Position numbers and translations under genes: made by a program. From the NCBI RefSeq assembly GCF_002150505.1, contig NZ_MSSV01000009.1, positions 62,001-126,000 on the forward strand: a stretch of 64,000 nucleotides of DNA, given 5' to 3'. The notes under the pieces were generated by a model, which saw nothing but the letters and a program-made list of their open reading frames with translations, did not search any database and had not been told where the DNA came from. Positions within the stretch are counted from its first letter, which is position 1. Every line of letters starts with the position of its first letter. This document shows positions 7,748 through 15,959 of the stretch, in pieces. This DNA is from Algoriphagus ratkowskyi. GTDB taxonomy: Bacteria; Bacteroidota; Bacteroidia; Cytophagales; Cyclobacteriaceae.

Positions 7748-10700
7748 ATGATTTTCTTCTTTGAATCCCCTCTCAAAACCGTTTACGCTGTACAATCTCC
7801 ACAACCTTTCGCATCCGAAGACTTAGAAAAGCTGACTTGGCTTTTCGGCGGAGCTACAGCAATTAGCAACCCATCGCTCACCGGAAATTATTCAGGACCT
7901 CGCAAGGAAATGATTACTCCATGGTCAACTAATGCAGTGGAAATCACCGCAAACATGGGGGTCCCTGGCGTCATCCGTGTAGAGGAGTTCTTTCCAATGA
8001 ATGAAGGAGACAGCATAGACCCAATGCTTCAGCATAAGTTTGATGGACTGGATCAGGAGATTTTTGATATACACTTGCAGCCAGAAGCGATCGTAGAAAT
8101 CAACGATATCGCTGCATACAGCAAGGCAAATGGCTTGGCGCTTAGCCAGGAAGAGGTAGATTATTTGGATAATATTTCCAAGCAATTGGAGAGACCACTG
8201 ACGGATTCTGAGGTTTTCGGATTTTCTCAAGTGAACTCGGAGCATTGCCGACACAAGATTTTCAACGGTACTTTTATAATAGATGGAGTAGAAAAGCCAC
8301 AGACGCTTTTCCAACTCATCAAAGAAACTGCTAAAGCGCATCCTAACCGTATCGCTTCTGCTTACAAGGACAACGTAGCCTTTGTTGGTGGTCCAAAAGC
8401 ACAACAATTCGCACCGAAAACAGCGTATCAGGCTGACTTCTTCGAAACTCGTGAGATCGAAACAGTAATTTCCCTAAAAGCTGAAACACACAACTTCCCA
8501 ACTACCGTGGAGCCTTTCAACGGCGCGGCCACTGGAGCTGGTGGAGAAATCAGAGATCGTATGGCTGGCGGAACTGCCTCTATTCCTTTGGCGGGAACGG
8601 CAGTTTACATGACTTCTTATCCTCGTTCCGAGAAAGGAAGATCTTGGGAAAGCAAGCTTGCTGAGCGTCCTTGGCTGTACCAAACGCCTATGGATATCCT
8701 GATCAAAGCTTCCAACGGAGCTTCTGATTTTGGAAATAAATTTGGTCAGCCGCTGATCTGTGGATCTGTTTTGACTTTCGAGCATGAGGAAGATGGCAAG
8801 CACCACGGTTTTGACAAAGTAATCATGCTGGCTGGTGGCGTAGGCTTCACCAATGCTAAATACACCAAAAAGAACGAACCAAAAGCCGGTGATCAGATTG
8901 TGATCATGGGTGGTGACAACTATAGAATCGGAATGGGCGGTTCGGCGGTTTCTTCCCTGAATACCGGAGAACTTTCCAACGCAATCGAGCTTAATGCAAT
9001 TCAGCGTTCCAATCCTGAGATGCAAAAGCGTGTTTCCAATGTGATCCGCGCTATGGCCGAAAGCGAAAACAACCCAATCATTTCCATCCACGATCACGGA
9101 GCTGGCGGACATTTGAACTGCCTTTCTGAACTCGTGGAAGATGCTGGGGGAACAATCCACATCGACCAACTTCCAGTAGGTGACCCTACCCTTTCTTCCA
9201 AAGAGATCATCGGAAACGAATCTCAGGAACGTATGGGATTGGTGATTGGCAAAAAAGACGTAGATACTTTGCATCAGATCTCCGACCGTGAGCGCGCGCC
9301 ATTCTATGTGGTGGGTGAGACCACTGGAGATATGCATTTCAAATTTGAAAATAGCAAAACTGGCGAGAAGCCGGTGGACTGGAACCTCAGCTACATGTTC
9401 GGCTCTTCTCCTAAGACCATTTTGGAAGATGATACCACCAACGCATCTTTTGCGGAAGCAAACTACGAAGCTGACCTGATCCAAGCATATATCCGCGAGG
9501 TATTGCAACTGGAAGCAGTGGCCTGTAAGGATTGGTTGACCAATAAAGTCGATAGATCCGTGACGGGTCGTGTAGCTACGCAGCAGACCGTCGGCGAGAT
9601 CCAACTTCCGCTGAATGACGTCGCCGTAATGGCATTAGACTTTACTGGAAATAAAGGAATCGCAACTTCCATCGGCCATGCCCCAGTGGCAGCTTTGGCA
9701 AATCCAGAAGCAGGTAGCCGATTGGCGATCGCTGAGGCGATGACCAACTTGATCTTCGCACATATTCAAGATGGCTTGCAGGGAATTTCTCTTTCTGCCA
9801 ACTGGATGTGGCCTGCGAAAAACAAAGGCGAAAACGACAGACTTTATAGAGCGGTAGAAGCAGTTTCTGAATTTGCGATTGAGATAGGTGTGAATATCCC
9901 TACGGGAAAAGACTCCCTTTCTATGACTCAGAAATATCCTGATGGAAAAACGGTTTATTCTCCAGGTACGGTGATTATCTCCACGGTAGGCGAGTGTAGC
10001 GACATCAAGAAAACTGTGAAAACAGCACTACAACCTATCAAAGGAAGTAGAATCCTGTACATAGATTTTTCTAAGGATGAGTTCAAACTGGCTGGATCCA
10101 GCTTCTATCAGGCCTTGAACAAGGTTGGAACAGAAACTCCAGACGTCAAAAACCCTAGATACTTTGCAAAAGCATTTACGGCTGTTCAGGATTTGATTGA
10201 TCAGACTTGGATCCTTGCAGGCCATGATATCTCTTCAGGTGGATTGGTTACGGCCCTTTTGGAAATGTGTTTCCCTACTCAGAATGTAGGCTTGAAAGTA
10301 AAACTAGACCGACTTCATGAAGGAGATTTGGTGAAAGCATTATTCGCTGAGAATCCAGGAATCCTGATTCAAGTAGAAGATGATCACGCAGTGGAAGCCT
10401 TATTGGTGGAAGCTGACATTGATTATGTGGAACTGGCGAAAGTGACTGACTCTGGAAACATCGAGTTTGCAGGAAAAGACCTGACGCTGGACATCGCTGA
10501 TCTTCGTGATGTATGGTTTAGATCTTCTTATTTATTAGATAGAAAGCAAAGCGGTGAGCAACTTGCCAAAGACCGTTTTGACAATTATAAAAATCAGCCA
10601 CTTTCTTATGACTTCGCTGAAGGCTGGAAAGGTAGTTTCGAGACTGCTGGATTAGATCCATTCCGTACCGAAAAGGGTAAGGCGAAAGCAGCGATTATCC

Positions 10701-11428
10701 GTGAGAAAGGCGTGAACGGCGATCGCGAGATGGCTTATTCACTCTGGCTGGCAGGATTCGAAGTGAAGGACATTCACATGACTGATCTGATTGCCGGTCG
10801 AGAAAATCTGGAAGATGTGCAGATGATCGTCTTCGTGGGTGGATTCTCCAACTCCGATGTACTAGGTTCGGCCAAAGGCTGGGCAGGTGCATTCCTCTAC
10901 AATCCAAAAGCCAAGCAAGCACTGGACAACTTCTACGCTAGACCAGACACCTTGAGTTTGGGTGTATGTAACGGTTGTCAACTGATGGTAGAACTTGGCC
11001 TGGTCACACCAGATCACACCGACAAACCAAAGATGCTACACAATGCATCCCATAAGTTCGAATCTACCTTCGTGAACGTGACTATCCCTCAAAACGAGTC
11101 AGTGATGCTAGGATCACTTAGCGGACAGAGACTAGGCGTATGGGTAGCACACGGAGAAGGTAAGTTCTCACTTCCACAAGCTGAAAGTGACTACAACTTC
11201 GCGATGAAGTACAGCTACGATGCTTACCCAGGCAATCCAAACGGTTCCGATCATGCTACAGCAGGTATCGCTTCTGCCGACGGTCGTCACTTAGCGATCA
11301 TGCCCCACATCGAGCGAAGCTTGAAACTATGGAACTGGGCACATTATCCTGCTGACAGGAAGGATGATTTCACACCATGGATGGAGGCGTTTGTGAATGC
11401 CAGGGAGTGGGTGGAATCGAATTCATAA
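7748..11428 (+). CDS. purL: Phosphoribosylformylglycinamidine synthase (large, single-chain PurL)
   Basis: 1226 aa. Catalyses the ATP- and glutamine-dependent fourth step of purine synthesis, FGAR to FGAM. The single chain holds an N-terminal PurS-like region, linker, two AIRS-like synthetase halves (VSLKAETHNFPTTVEPF; HDHGAGGHLNCLSELVEDAG) and a C-terminal glutamine amidotransferase with catalytic Cys1074 (GVCNGCQLM), His1187 and Glu1189 (MPHIERS). The start is supported by AAAGGA five bases upstream and the -7 element at 7720. The gene is complete, but its last ~100 codons exist again at 15412-15721, see there. Confidence 0.98.
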   Translation: MIFFFESPLKTVYAVQSPQPFASEDLEKLTWLFGGATAISNPSLTGNYSGPRKEMITPWSTNAVEITANMGVPGVIRVEEFFPMNEGDSIDPMLQHKFDGLDQEIFDIHLQPEAIVEINDIAAYSKANGLALSQEEVDYLDNISKQLERPLTDSEVFGFSQVNSEHCRHKIFNGTFIIDGVEKPQTLFQLIKETAKAHPNRIASAYKDNVAFVGGPKAQQFAPKTAYQADFFETREIETVISLKAETHNFPTTVEPFNGAATGAGGEIRDRMAGGTASIPLAGTAVYMTSYPRSEKGRSWESKLAERPWLYQTPMDILIKASNGASDFGNKFGQPLICGSVLTFEHEEDGKHHGFDKVIMLAGGVGFTNAKYTKKNEPKAGDQIVIMGGDNYRIGMGGSAVSSLNTGELSNAIELNAIQRSNPEMQKRVSNVIRAMAESENNPIISIHDHGAGGHLNCLSELVEDAGGTIHIDQLPVGDPTLSSKEIIGNESQERMGLVIGKKDVDTLHQISDRERAPFYVVGETTGDMHFKFENSKTGEKPVDWNLSYMFGSSPKTILEDDTTNASFAEANYEADLIQAYIREVLQLEAVACKDWLTNKVDRSVTGRVATQQTVGEIQLPLNDVAVMALDFTGNKGIATSIGHAPVAALANPEAGSRLAIAEAMTNLIFAHIQDGLQGISLSANWMWPAKNKGENDRLYRAVEAVSEFAIEIGVNIPTGKDSLSMTQKYPDGKTVYSPGTVIISTVGECSDIKKTVKTALQPIKGSRILYIDFSKDEFKLAGSSFYQALNKVGTETPDVKNPRYFAKAFTAVQDLIDQTWILAGHDISSGGLVTALLEMCFPTQNVGLKVKLDRLHEGDLVKALFAENPGILIQVEDDHAVEALLVEADIDYVELAKVTDSGNIEFAGKDLTLDIADLRDVWFRSSYLLDRKQSGEQLAKDRFDNYKNQPLSYDFAEGWKGSFETAGLDPFRTEKGKAKAAIIREKGVNGDREMAYSLWLAGFEVKDIHMTDLIAGRENLEDVQMIVFVGGFSNSDVLGSAKGWAGAFLYNPKAKQALDNFYARPDTLSLGVCNGCQLMVELGLVTPDHTDKPKMLHNASHKFESTFVNVTIPQNESVMLGSLSGQRLGVWVAHGEGKFSLPQAESDYNFAMKYSYDAYPGNPNGSDHATAGIASADGRHLAIMPHIERSLKLWNWAHYPADRKDDFTPWMEAFVNAREWVESNS

Positions 11429-11472
11429 AGCTGAAATCAGAAAGCAGAAAGCAGAAGCTTGACAAAAACATT

Positions 11473-11505
11473 AATTCCCTCGGAGAAATCTGAGGGATTT
11501 TTTTT
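11473..11505 (+). terminator. Intrinsic terminator after purL
   Basis: AATTCCCTC-GGAGAAATCT-GAGGGATT followed by a run of eight T. It lies 45 bp after the purL stop. A nearly identical terminator follows the duplicated purL end at 15822. Confidence 0.85.
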
Positions 11506-11600
11506 GAAGTCAGAATATCTTGACATAGGACTTTAGAAGAAAGTTCTAGATTTTGGAATTACTTAACCGATAAACCTTGTACAGGGCATTATTGAGCGAA
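11506..11600. repeat. Post-purL module, copy 1 (decayed palindrome)
   Basis: Downstream of the purL terminator lies TAAACCTTGTACAGGGCATT (11571-11590), an imperfect version of the 20-bp palindrome found at 15879-15898. The surrounding bases are only loosely similar to copies 2 and 3. It marks the left edge of the accessory region. Confidence 0.45.
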
Positions 11601-11606
11601 AAGAAA

Positions 11607-11981
11607 TTATCTTTCGATAATTTTAAAAAACCCATCATTTCTTTTAAAATCTTCAAGACTCTGATATTTGTTTAATTCTGATAAATTTATTTTACCAAAA
11701 AAAACTTCAGAATTACTCTCTTCACCATATTTATCTTTTTTTGTGTAAATATAAACCAGATCATAAGCCCCCGTTTTATTTCGAAATTCATCCCATATAA
11801 GTTCGTCAAATTCATCAGCATTAGTTGTTACACTGGAAGGGCCCTCAATTCCAGTTACGTATCTAAAATTATGGAGATATACTTTGTTGTTTTTGAGTTC
11901 TACACTTGGCGAATTTGAATCGCAACTTGCAACCAATAAAATGAATAGGAAAAAGAACGATTTAATAAATATTTTTCTCAT
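11607..11981 (-). CDS. Hypothetical lipoprotein, 124 aa
   Basis: Signal peptide with lipobox LVASCDSNSPS (Cys20), so it is predicted to be a cell-envelope lipoprotein. The mature part of about 105 residues has alternating charged and beta-prone segments (VYLHNFRYVTGIEGPSS) and no family I recognise. It starts 6 bp after the stop of the upstream TPR gene, so the two are probably co-transcribed leftward toward purL. Function unknown. Confidence 0.75.
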   Translation of the reverse strand: MRKIFIKSFFFLFILLVASCDSNSPSVELKNNKVYLHNFRYVTGIEGPSSVTTNADEFDELIWDEFRNKTGAYDLVYIYTKKDKYGEESNSEVFFGKINLSELNKYQSLEDFKRNDGFFKIIER

Positions 11982-11987
11982 ACAATA

Positions 11988-12494
11988 TTAATTACAAGCT
12001 TTATTGATAGTTAAATAAGCTTTAGAATAACCTAATTCTCCTGATTTTGACAAATCAATGCAACCACTTTCTGTTTTTCCCAATTTAATTTTAGCGATTC
12101 CTCTTTGGTAAAAGAAAAGTGAATTTTTAGGATAGTACTCTATAGCCTTAGTAAAGTCCGAAATCGCTCCAAAAAAATCACCTAGATTCCCCTTGCATTG
12201 CCCTCTTGCAGCGTAAAGCCCTCCCTCGGAGGGATTTAAATCGATCGACTTTGTGAAGTCAATTATGGCTTCCATATTTCGTTTAAGTTCTACCATTGAC
12301 AGTCCTCTTGAATAATAGTAAAAAAATTCATTTGGGTTAAACATAATAGCTTCTGAGTAAAATTTTATAGAGGCTTCAAAATTCCCTTTTTCAAATTCTT
12401 CTTGCCCCCATTGAAATAATGCGACATCGGGCTTCTGGCAAAACCCTGTGACCGAATTTTGAGTGAGACAAATAAACATCAAGAAGTACTTCAT
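11988..12494 (-). CDS. Secreted TPR-repeat protein, 168 aa
   Basis: A short signal-like N-terminus (MKYFLMFICLTQNSVTGFCQ) is followed by three to four tetratricopeptide repeats: GNFEASIKFYSEAIMFNPNE, NMEAIIDFTKSIDLNPSEGG and FGAISDFTKAIEYYPKNS, then a final KLGKTESGCIDLSKSGELGY helix pair ending in the NKACN tail common to small Bacteroidetes TPR proteins. TPRs mediate protein binding and the partner is unknown. It is first of a two-gene unit with the 124-aa lipoprotein. Confidence 0.8.
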   Translation of the reverse strand: MKYFLMFICLTQNSVTGFCQKPDVALFQWGQEEFEKGNFEASIKFYSEAIMFNPNEFFYYYSRGLSMVELKRNMEAIIDFTKSIDLNPSEGGLYAARGQCKGNLGDFFGAISDFTKAIEYYPKNSLFFYQRGIAKIKLGKTESGCIDLSKSGELGYSKAYLTINKACN

Positions 12495-12599
12495 TTTTTT
12501 GAAACTAGGATTAAGTGAAAGTCAAAAAATACGTATTTTCATTCTATAATATATCTAAAAATACAAAGTTAAATTGGTGTAAAAAATTAGTGGTATACA

Positions 12600-12800
12600 A
12601 TTGAAATCCTCATCTAAGTGTAGTCAGATCATCCTTGAGATTTTGTGTAGTTTGTAACCCCCTCAAGGATTAGCCTGATCGTTCTTGAAACTGGGTGTAA
12701 TTCCCTGTCTAGGCGTAGTAACATTTCTCACAACACTGGGTTAATTTGCCTACCCAACAAGCTGGCCTAAGGCTAAAAAAATCCTTAGAAACAGGGCTTT
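12600..12800. repeat. Structured intergenic repeat, copy D (decayed)
   Basis: Contains several GTGTAGT/GCGTAGT stretches (12618, 12642, 12713) and the block GGGTTAATTTGCCTACCC followed by AACAAGCTGGCCTAAGGCTA (12737-12774), which matches the left half of copies A and B. It fills the 312-bp gap between the TPR gene and the next gene pair and contains no ORF. Confidence 0.55.
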
Positions 12801-12806
12801 TCATTA

Positions 12807-13088
12807 TTAAAGGGTTATTGTATTCCTGACCGCTTCCTCTGGTGTTCTGCCAATTTCGTCCATCTTGACATAATGCCTGGATTTGTCTGGCCCCAAATAA
12901 AGTTCGATCAGAATTGCCTTAGGATCTTCATTTGTATCAAGAACTTCTATCACCTCACAAGGGAATACCTCATTGGACCCAAATGAAAAATAGTATCTCT
13001 CGGACAATGAAATCTCGAAAGGCACACGATCAAAGATGTGCAGAGGCTTCACTTTCGGACTGACTTTTATTTTATTTCTCCCTTTCAT
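12807..13088 (-). CDS. Hypothetical protein, 93 aa (second gene of an unknown pair)
   Basis: 93 residues, basic N-terminus (MKGRNKIKVSPKVKPLHIFD), then a beta-rich region ending EEAVRNTITL. No signal peptide or membrane segment, so cytoplasmic. It begins 3 bp after the stop of the 92-aa gene upstream, so the two form a tight pair enclosed between structured repeats D and A. I do not recognise the family. The compact two-gene form is compatible with a toxin-antitoxin or immunity pair, but no motif shows it. Confidence 0.7.
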   Translation of the reverse strand: MKGRNKIKVSPKVKPLHIFDRVPFEISLSERYYFSFGSNEVFPCEVIEVLDTNEDPKAILIELYLGPDKSRHYVKMDEIGRTPEEAVRNTITL

Positions 13089-13091
13089 TAC

Positions 13092-13370
13092 TTAGCTAAT
13101 AAAGGTAATCCCTAGTTCTCCCCCCATATTATACATCATAAACGTAAATCGCCGATTTACCTCTAGCCTATTGATGATTTCGGCTGATTCAATCCTAATC
13201 GAACAGTCTTTGAAGAGCTCTTTAAATTCATTAGGAATAGTCCAGCTGCCATTTGAGGCACCTAATCTATCCAATTCAATTTCAATTCGATCTCCAACAG
13301 GAATAGTTCTAAACCTATTACGGAGCTGTACTAAATAGGACATCTCAATACTTCCATCCATAAGATTCAT
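13092..13370 (-). CDS. Hypothetical protein, 92 aa (first gene of an unknown pair)
   Basis: The reading frame is open further upstream (to 13484), but the extra 38 codons run into repeat-like sequence, so I take the ATG at 13370 (MNLMDGSIEMSYLVQLRNRF). The product is soluble, with a beta-rich C-terminus (EVNRRFTFMMYNMGGELGIT). No family recognised. It is followed after 3 bp by the 93-aa gene and is probably translated with it. Confidence 0.65.
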   Translation of the reverse strand: MNLMDGSIEMSYLVQLRNRFRTIPVGDRIEIELDRLGASNGSWTIPNEFKELFKDCSIRIESAEIINRLEVNRRFTFMMYNMGGELGITFIS

Positions 13371-13514
13371 TGTTTGGTTTAAAGAAAAGTACAAAATAAA
13401 TGATCTTAACAAACTGAAATACAGATAAAATTTACTCAGATCCGCCACCTGTTGATTGAGGTTTATGTCAAAGATCACGGTCAAAGCCCCCCACCAAGCG
13501 TCGTCTATTCTCTT

Positions 13515-13760
13515 TCACTCTTGAATTTCACGAAGGCGCTGGACTGGGTGTAGTTTGCCTACCCTACTATCCGGCCCAAGGCTAAAATCATTCACAGAAT
13601 GATTTTTTGACGCCTTGTCCTGCCCAAATATCCTACCCGATTTGAAATCGGAAATTACTGCAAACTAGTGTCCAGCGATGAAATCGAACTGCAAATTCTT
13701 TGTGATAGGAAGGCGTAGTTACTCCCGTCCAACTGTCGGAATTACACCTAGCACTGGTTT
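13515..13760. repeat. Structured intergenic repeat, copy A
   Basis: The best preserved copy. Its ends are inverted relative to each other: GCTGGACTGGGTGTAGTTTG at about 13538 and, on the other strand, CCAGTGCTAGGTGTAATTCC from about 13757. Inside are a perfect hairpin AAAATCATTC-ACA-GAATGATTTT (13584-13606), a hairpin CCGATTT-G-AAATCGG (13637-13651), and the block GGAAGGCGTAGTTACTCCCG. It occupies most of a 469-bp gap without ORFs. Bases 13761-13839 hold nothing recognisable. Confidence 0.75.
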
Positions 13761-13839
13761 CTCAGGAGCTTAGCTGTATAGCACAGCCCTAGAAGTAGTT
13801 TGTAGCTACTCATCTATAACCTCTTATTTAAGAGTCGAT

Positions 13840-14022
13840 CTAAAACCAACTTGGATTATATTTTAAATCCTCTTTAGTGATTCCATTTAGAAGATATACA
13901 TCATGCTGGTCATTAACGATATGATGAAGCTTTCCTCTCGATTCTTGAAATGCGATGACCATCCTAGCTCTGCCTACATGACCATCGTTGATGTCGATAA
14001 TTTGTTGTTCAGTTAAATTCAT
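13840..14022 (-). CDS. Hypothetical protein, 60 aa
   Basis: The frame is open to 14073, but the ATG at 14022 (MNLTEQQIIDINDGHVGRAR) gives a compact 60-aa soluble protein, and the upstream extension is unlike coding sequence. It contains LHHIVNDQHDVYLLNGITKE and ends NPSWF. No family recognised. It sits alone between repeats A and B, each within about 150 bp. Confidence 0.55.
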   Translation of the reverse strand: MNLTEQQIIDINDGHVGRARMVIAFQESRGKLHHIVNDQHDVYLLNGITKEDLKYNPSWF

Positions 14023-14164
14023 AATATTATAAATTAATTTCTCAAAGATAATTGAAAACAGAATAATTGTCAAGTAAATTGAATATAAACCAAATTTAAT
14101 ATATTATAATTATTTGATTTTAGAATAACAATAATTTATTATTTCGTCACAATAAAAGACATAT

Positions 14165-14345
14165 TCCCCTCTAGGTGTAGTAACATCGCTCGTGGGAATG
14201 GGTGTAGTTTGCTCTCCCTGCAAGCTGACCCAAGGCTAAAATCATTCACAGAATGATTTCTCCACTCCTTGTCCTACCCTAATTTTCTTACCGATCTGAA
14301 ATCGGAAATTACTCCAACCTAGCGTCTAGCGATGAAATCCAATTT
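14165..14345. repeat. Structured intergenic repeat, copy B
   Basis: Shares with copy A the left block GGGTGTAGTTTGC, the string CCAAGGCTAAAATCATTC, the same hairpin (AAAATCATTC-ACA-GAATGATTTC, 14238-14260), CCGATCTGAAATCGG, and AACCTAGCGTCTAGCGATGA. The right end is replaced by CAATTTTCAATTGG, a short palindrome, so the copy is truncated or rearranged. It lies in the 465-bp gap before the toxin gene. The rest of that gap holds no gene. Confidence 0.7.
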
Positions 14346-14487
14346 TCAATTGGAACAAAACCATTGAATCAATATGAACTTGATATAAGATGAAGTAACA
14401 ACCTTCACTGCATTGTATCTAATCAACAGGTAGATAGAAAAACACTAAGAGGAATTGACAATTCATCAAACCTTTTAAATTTGAAGA

Positions 14488-14952
14488 ATGAAAAAACTAC
14501 GGATTTATCTGGACACATCTGTTTTTGGAGGTCTATTTGATGAGGAATTCCAAGAATACATAGAACCCTTGTTCAAAAGGATTGAGAACGATGAGTTTGT
14601 AGTCATTTTTTCAAATATCACGAAGGACGAACTCTATTCCGCACCTCAAAATGTCCGACAAAAAGCCGAAGCTTTAGCACTGAAATCAACTGAATTTGTA
14701 AAATCTGACCTTGAGTCTGTCACATTGGCCAAAAGGTATATTGAGGAAGGTGTGGTAGATAAAACATCCTATGCAGATTGTCTTCACATTGCACTTGCTA
14801 CCATTTACAACGCTAATATTCTCGTAAGTTGGAATTTCAAACATATTGTGAATGTGGTTCGTATTATTGGTTATAATTCCGTAAACTTAGTAGAAGGCTA
14901 TAAACAACTAGACATTCGTTCACCAAGAGAACTTCTATCAAATGAAGACTAA
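14488..14952 (+). CDS. PIN-domain protein, probable VapC-like toxin
   Basis: 154 aa, normal PIN-domain size. It starts with the PIN strand and first acidic residue LRIYLDTSVFGG (Asp9), contains the second acidic cluster around DELYSA, and the later SYADCLHIALATI with its Asp. PIN toxins are Mg-dependent RNases that cut tRNA or rRNA. An overlapping 51-aa gene follows immediately. Toxin-before-antitoxin order occurs in this PIN subgroup of Bacteroidetes. The module stands alone between repeats B and C, as expected for a mobile cassette. Confidence 0.8.
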   Translation: MKKLRIYLDTSVFGGLFDEEFQEYIEPLFKRIENDEFVVIFSNITKDELYSAPQNVRQKAEALALKSTEFVKSDLESVTLAKRYIEEGVVDKTSYADCLHIALATIYNANILVSWNFKHIVNVVRIIGYNSVNLVEGYKQLDIRSPRELLSNED

Positions 14953-15097
14953 GGAAAAACAAAAGGCAAAGAATTTCGACGCAGTGAAATACATGCGCGA
15001 GCAAAGAGATCGAATATCGAAAGACATCATGGATTTGAGTCCAGAGGAAATCGTTGCTTATTTCGAAAAACAAAAGGACAGAAAACCGGGTGTCTGA
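14942..15097 (+). CDS. Small antitoxin-like protein overlapping the PIN gene, 51 aa
   Basis: Begins at the ATG at 14942, inside the last codons of the PIN gene (11-bp overlap). The product starts MKTKEKQKAKNFDAVKYMRE and ends SPEEIVAYFEKQKDRKPGV. It is a charged helical peptide with the FDAVKxMRExRDxIS pattern that I associate with partners of PIN proteins in Bacteroidetes (from memory, not searched). The likely role is to neutralise the PIN toxin and autoregulate the pair. Confidence 0.7.
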   Translation: MKTKEKQKAKNFDAVKYMREQRDRISKDIMDLSPEEIVAYFEKQKDRKPGV

Positions 15098-15135
15098 TTT
15101 TTAATGAAATCCGAGCCTTCCTACCCCTTTCTAGA

Positions 15136-15411
15136 TTGAGTCAACTCTATTTCAGTTTTGAAGCTCACGACGCCGCTAGACTATGTGTAGTTTGACCACT
15201 CTACTCCCGACAATTGTCACGGACTGGCCCAAGCCTAAAACGACAAGCCACGGAGGGTTGTTTTTTCACGGCATGTCCTTCCCTAATTTCCTGACCTATT
15301 TGTAATCGGAAACATCTCTAACCTAACGTCGGTGATGAAATCGAATTACAAATTCGTTTGAATAGGAAGGCGTAGTTACTCCCGTACGCCTATCGGATCT
15401 ACGCCTAGCAC
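15136..15411. repeat. Structured intergenic repeat, copy C, joined to the purL fragment
   Basis: Begins ATTTCAGTTTTGAAGCTCAC and contains GACTATGTGTAGTTTGACC, CACGGACTGGCCCAAGCC, a hairpin at the same relative place as in A and B but of different sequence (AAAACGAC / GTTGTTTT), TTGTAATCGG, AACCTAACGTCGGTGATGAA, AAATCGAATTACAAATTCGT and GGAAGGCGTAGTTACTCCCG. It ends CTACGCCTAGCACC, immediately followed by purL sequence. Outer ends are inverted as in copy A. Confidence 0.75.
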
Positions 15412-15721
15412 CAGACAACGTCTCGGCGTATGGGTAGCACACGGAGAAGGCAAGTTCTCACTACCTCAGGCCGAAAGCGACTACAACTTCGCGATGAAGT
15501 ACAGCTACGAGGCTTACCCAGGCAATCCAAACGGTTCTGATCATGCTACCGCAGGCATCGCCTCCGCAGACGGACGCCACTTAGCCATCATGCCACACAT
15601 CGAGCGAAGCTTGAAGCCTTGGAACTGGGCTCACTATCCTGCGGATAGGAAGGATGATTTCACTCCTTGGATGGAGGCTTTTGTGAATGCTAAGAATTGG
15701 GTTGATTCTCATTCTTCTTAA
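15412..15721 (+). pseudogene. Duplicate 3' end of purL (last ~100 codons)
   Basis: In frame it reads QRLGVWVAHGEGKFSLPQ through MPHIERSLKPWNW to AKNWVDSHSS, colinear with residues ~1127-1226 of PurL. It has the His and Glu of the glutaminase triad but not the Cys, so it cannot work alone. The upstream edge abuts structured repeat C. By hand alignment about 38 codons differ from the intact copy and about 31 of these are synonymous. That pattern indicates divergence while both ends were under selection, not decay of a tandem copy. A small ORF from 15494 could be translated but has no likely role. Confidence 0.9.
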
Positions 15722-15821
15722 ACTTCGATATTCAGCATTCGATGTTCAGCATTCGAAATTCTTCTGATTGGAAAATTCTAAAATTGGAAGATTGAAAGAT
15801 TTCGAACTACAGCCACTTACA

Positions 15822-15853
15822 AATCCCTTGGAGAAATCTGAGGGATTTTTTTT
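15822..15853 (+). terminator. Terminator belonging to the duplicate purL end
   Basis: AAATCCCTTGGAGAAATCTG then AGGGATTT and a T run, nearly identical to the terminator of the intact purL. Between the stop codon and this hairpin lies low-complexity sequence (ATTCAGCATTCGATGTTCAG) of a kind also seen near 60065. Confidence 0.8.
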
Positions 15854-15935
15854 GGTTTTTAGGGATTTATGAGGGAAATATACCCTGTACAGGGTATAGA
15901 GTTGTCTAGAATTTGGGTTTTATTTGGCGTTCACA
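15839..15935. repeat. Post-purL module, copy 2, with perfect 20-bp palindrome
   Basis: Carries TATACCCTGTACAGGGTATA at 15879-15898, a perfect 20-bp palindrome, then TTTGGGTTTTATTTGGCGTT. A ~95-bp stretch around it matches 16570-16665. It precedes the lipoprotein gene at 15960, so it may hold a promoter or an operator, or be a remnant of an integration site. Confidence 0.6.
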
Positions 15936-15959
15936 ATTCATACGTAAATCCATGATGTT

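Noticed and set aside
8474..9604. Long open frame of 376 codons on the minus strand inside purL
   Set aside because: It is fully antisense to a conserved purL coding region and its product has no recognisable features.
15494..15721. 75-aa independent gene identical in type to the PurL C-terminus
   Set aside because: The homology starts earlier (15412), at the repeat junction, and lacks the catalytic Cys, so it is a gene fragment and not a small functional gene.
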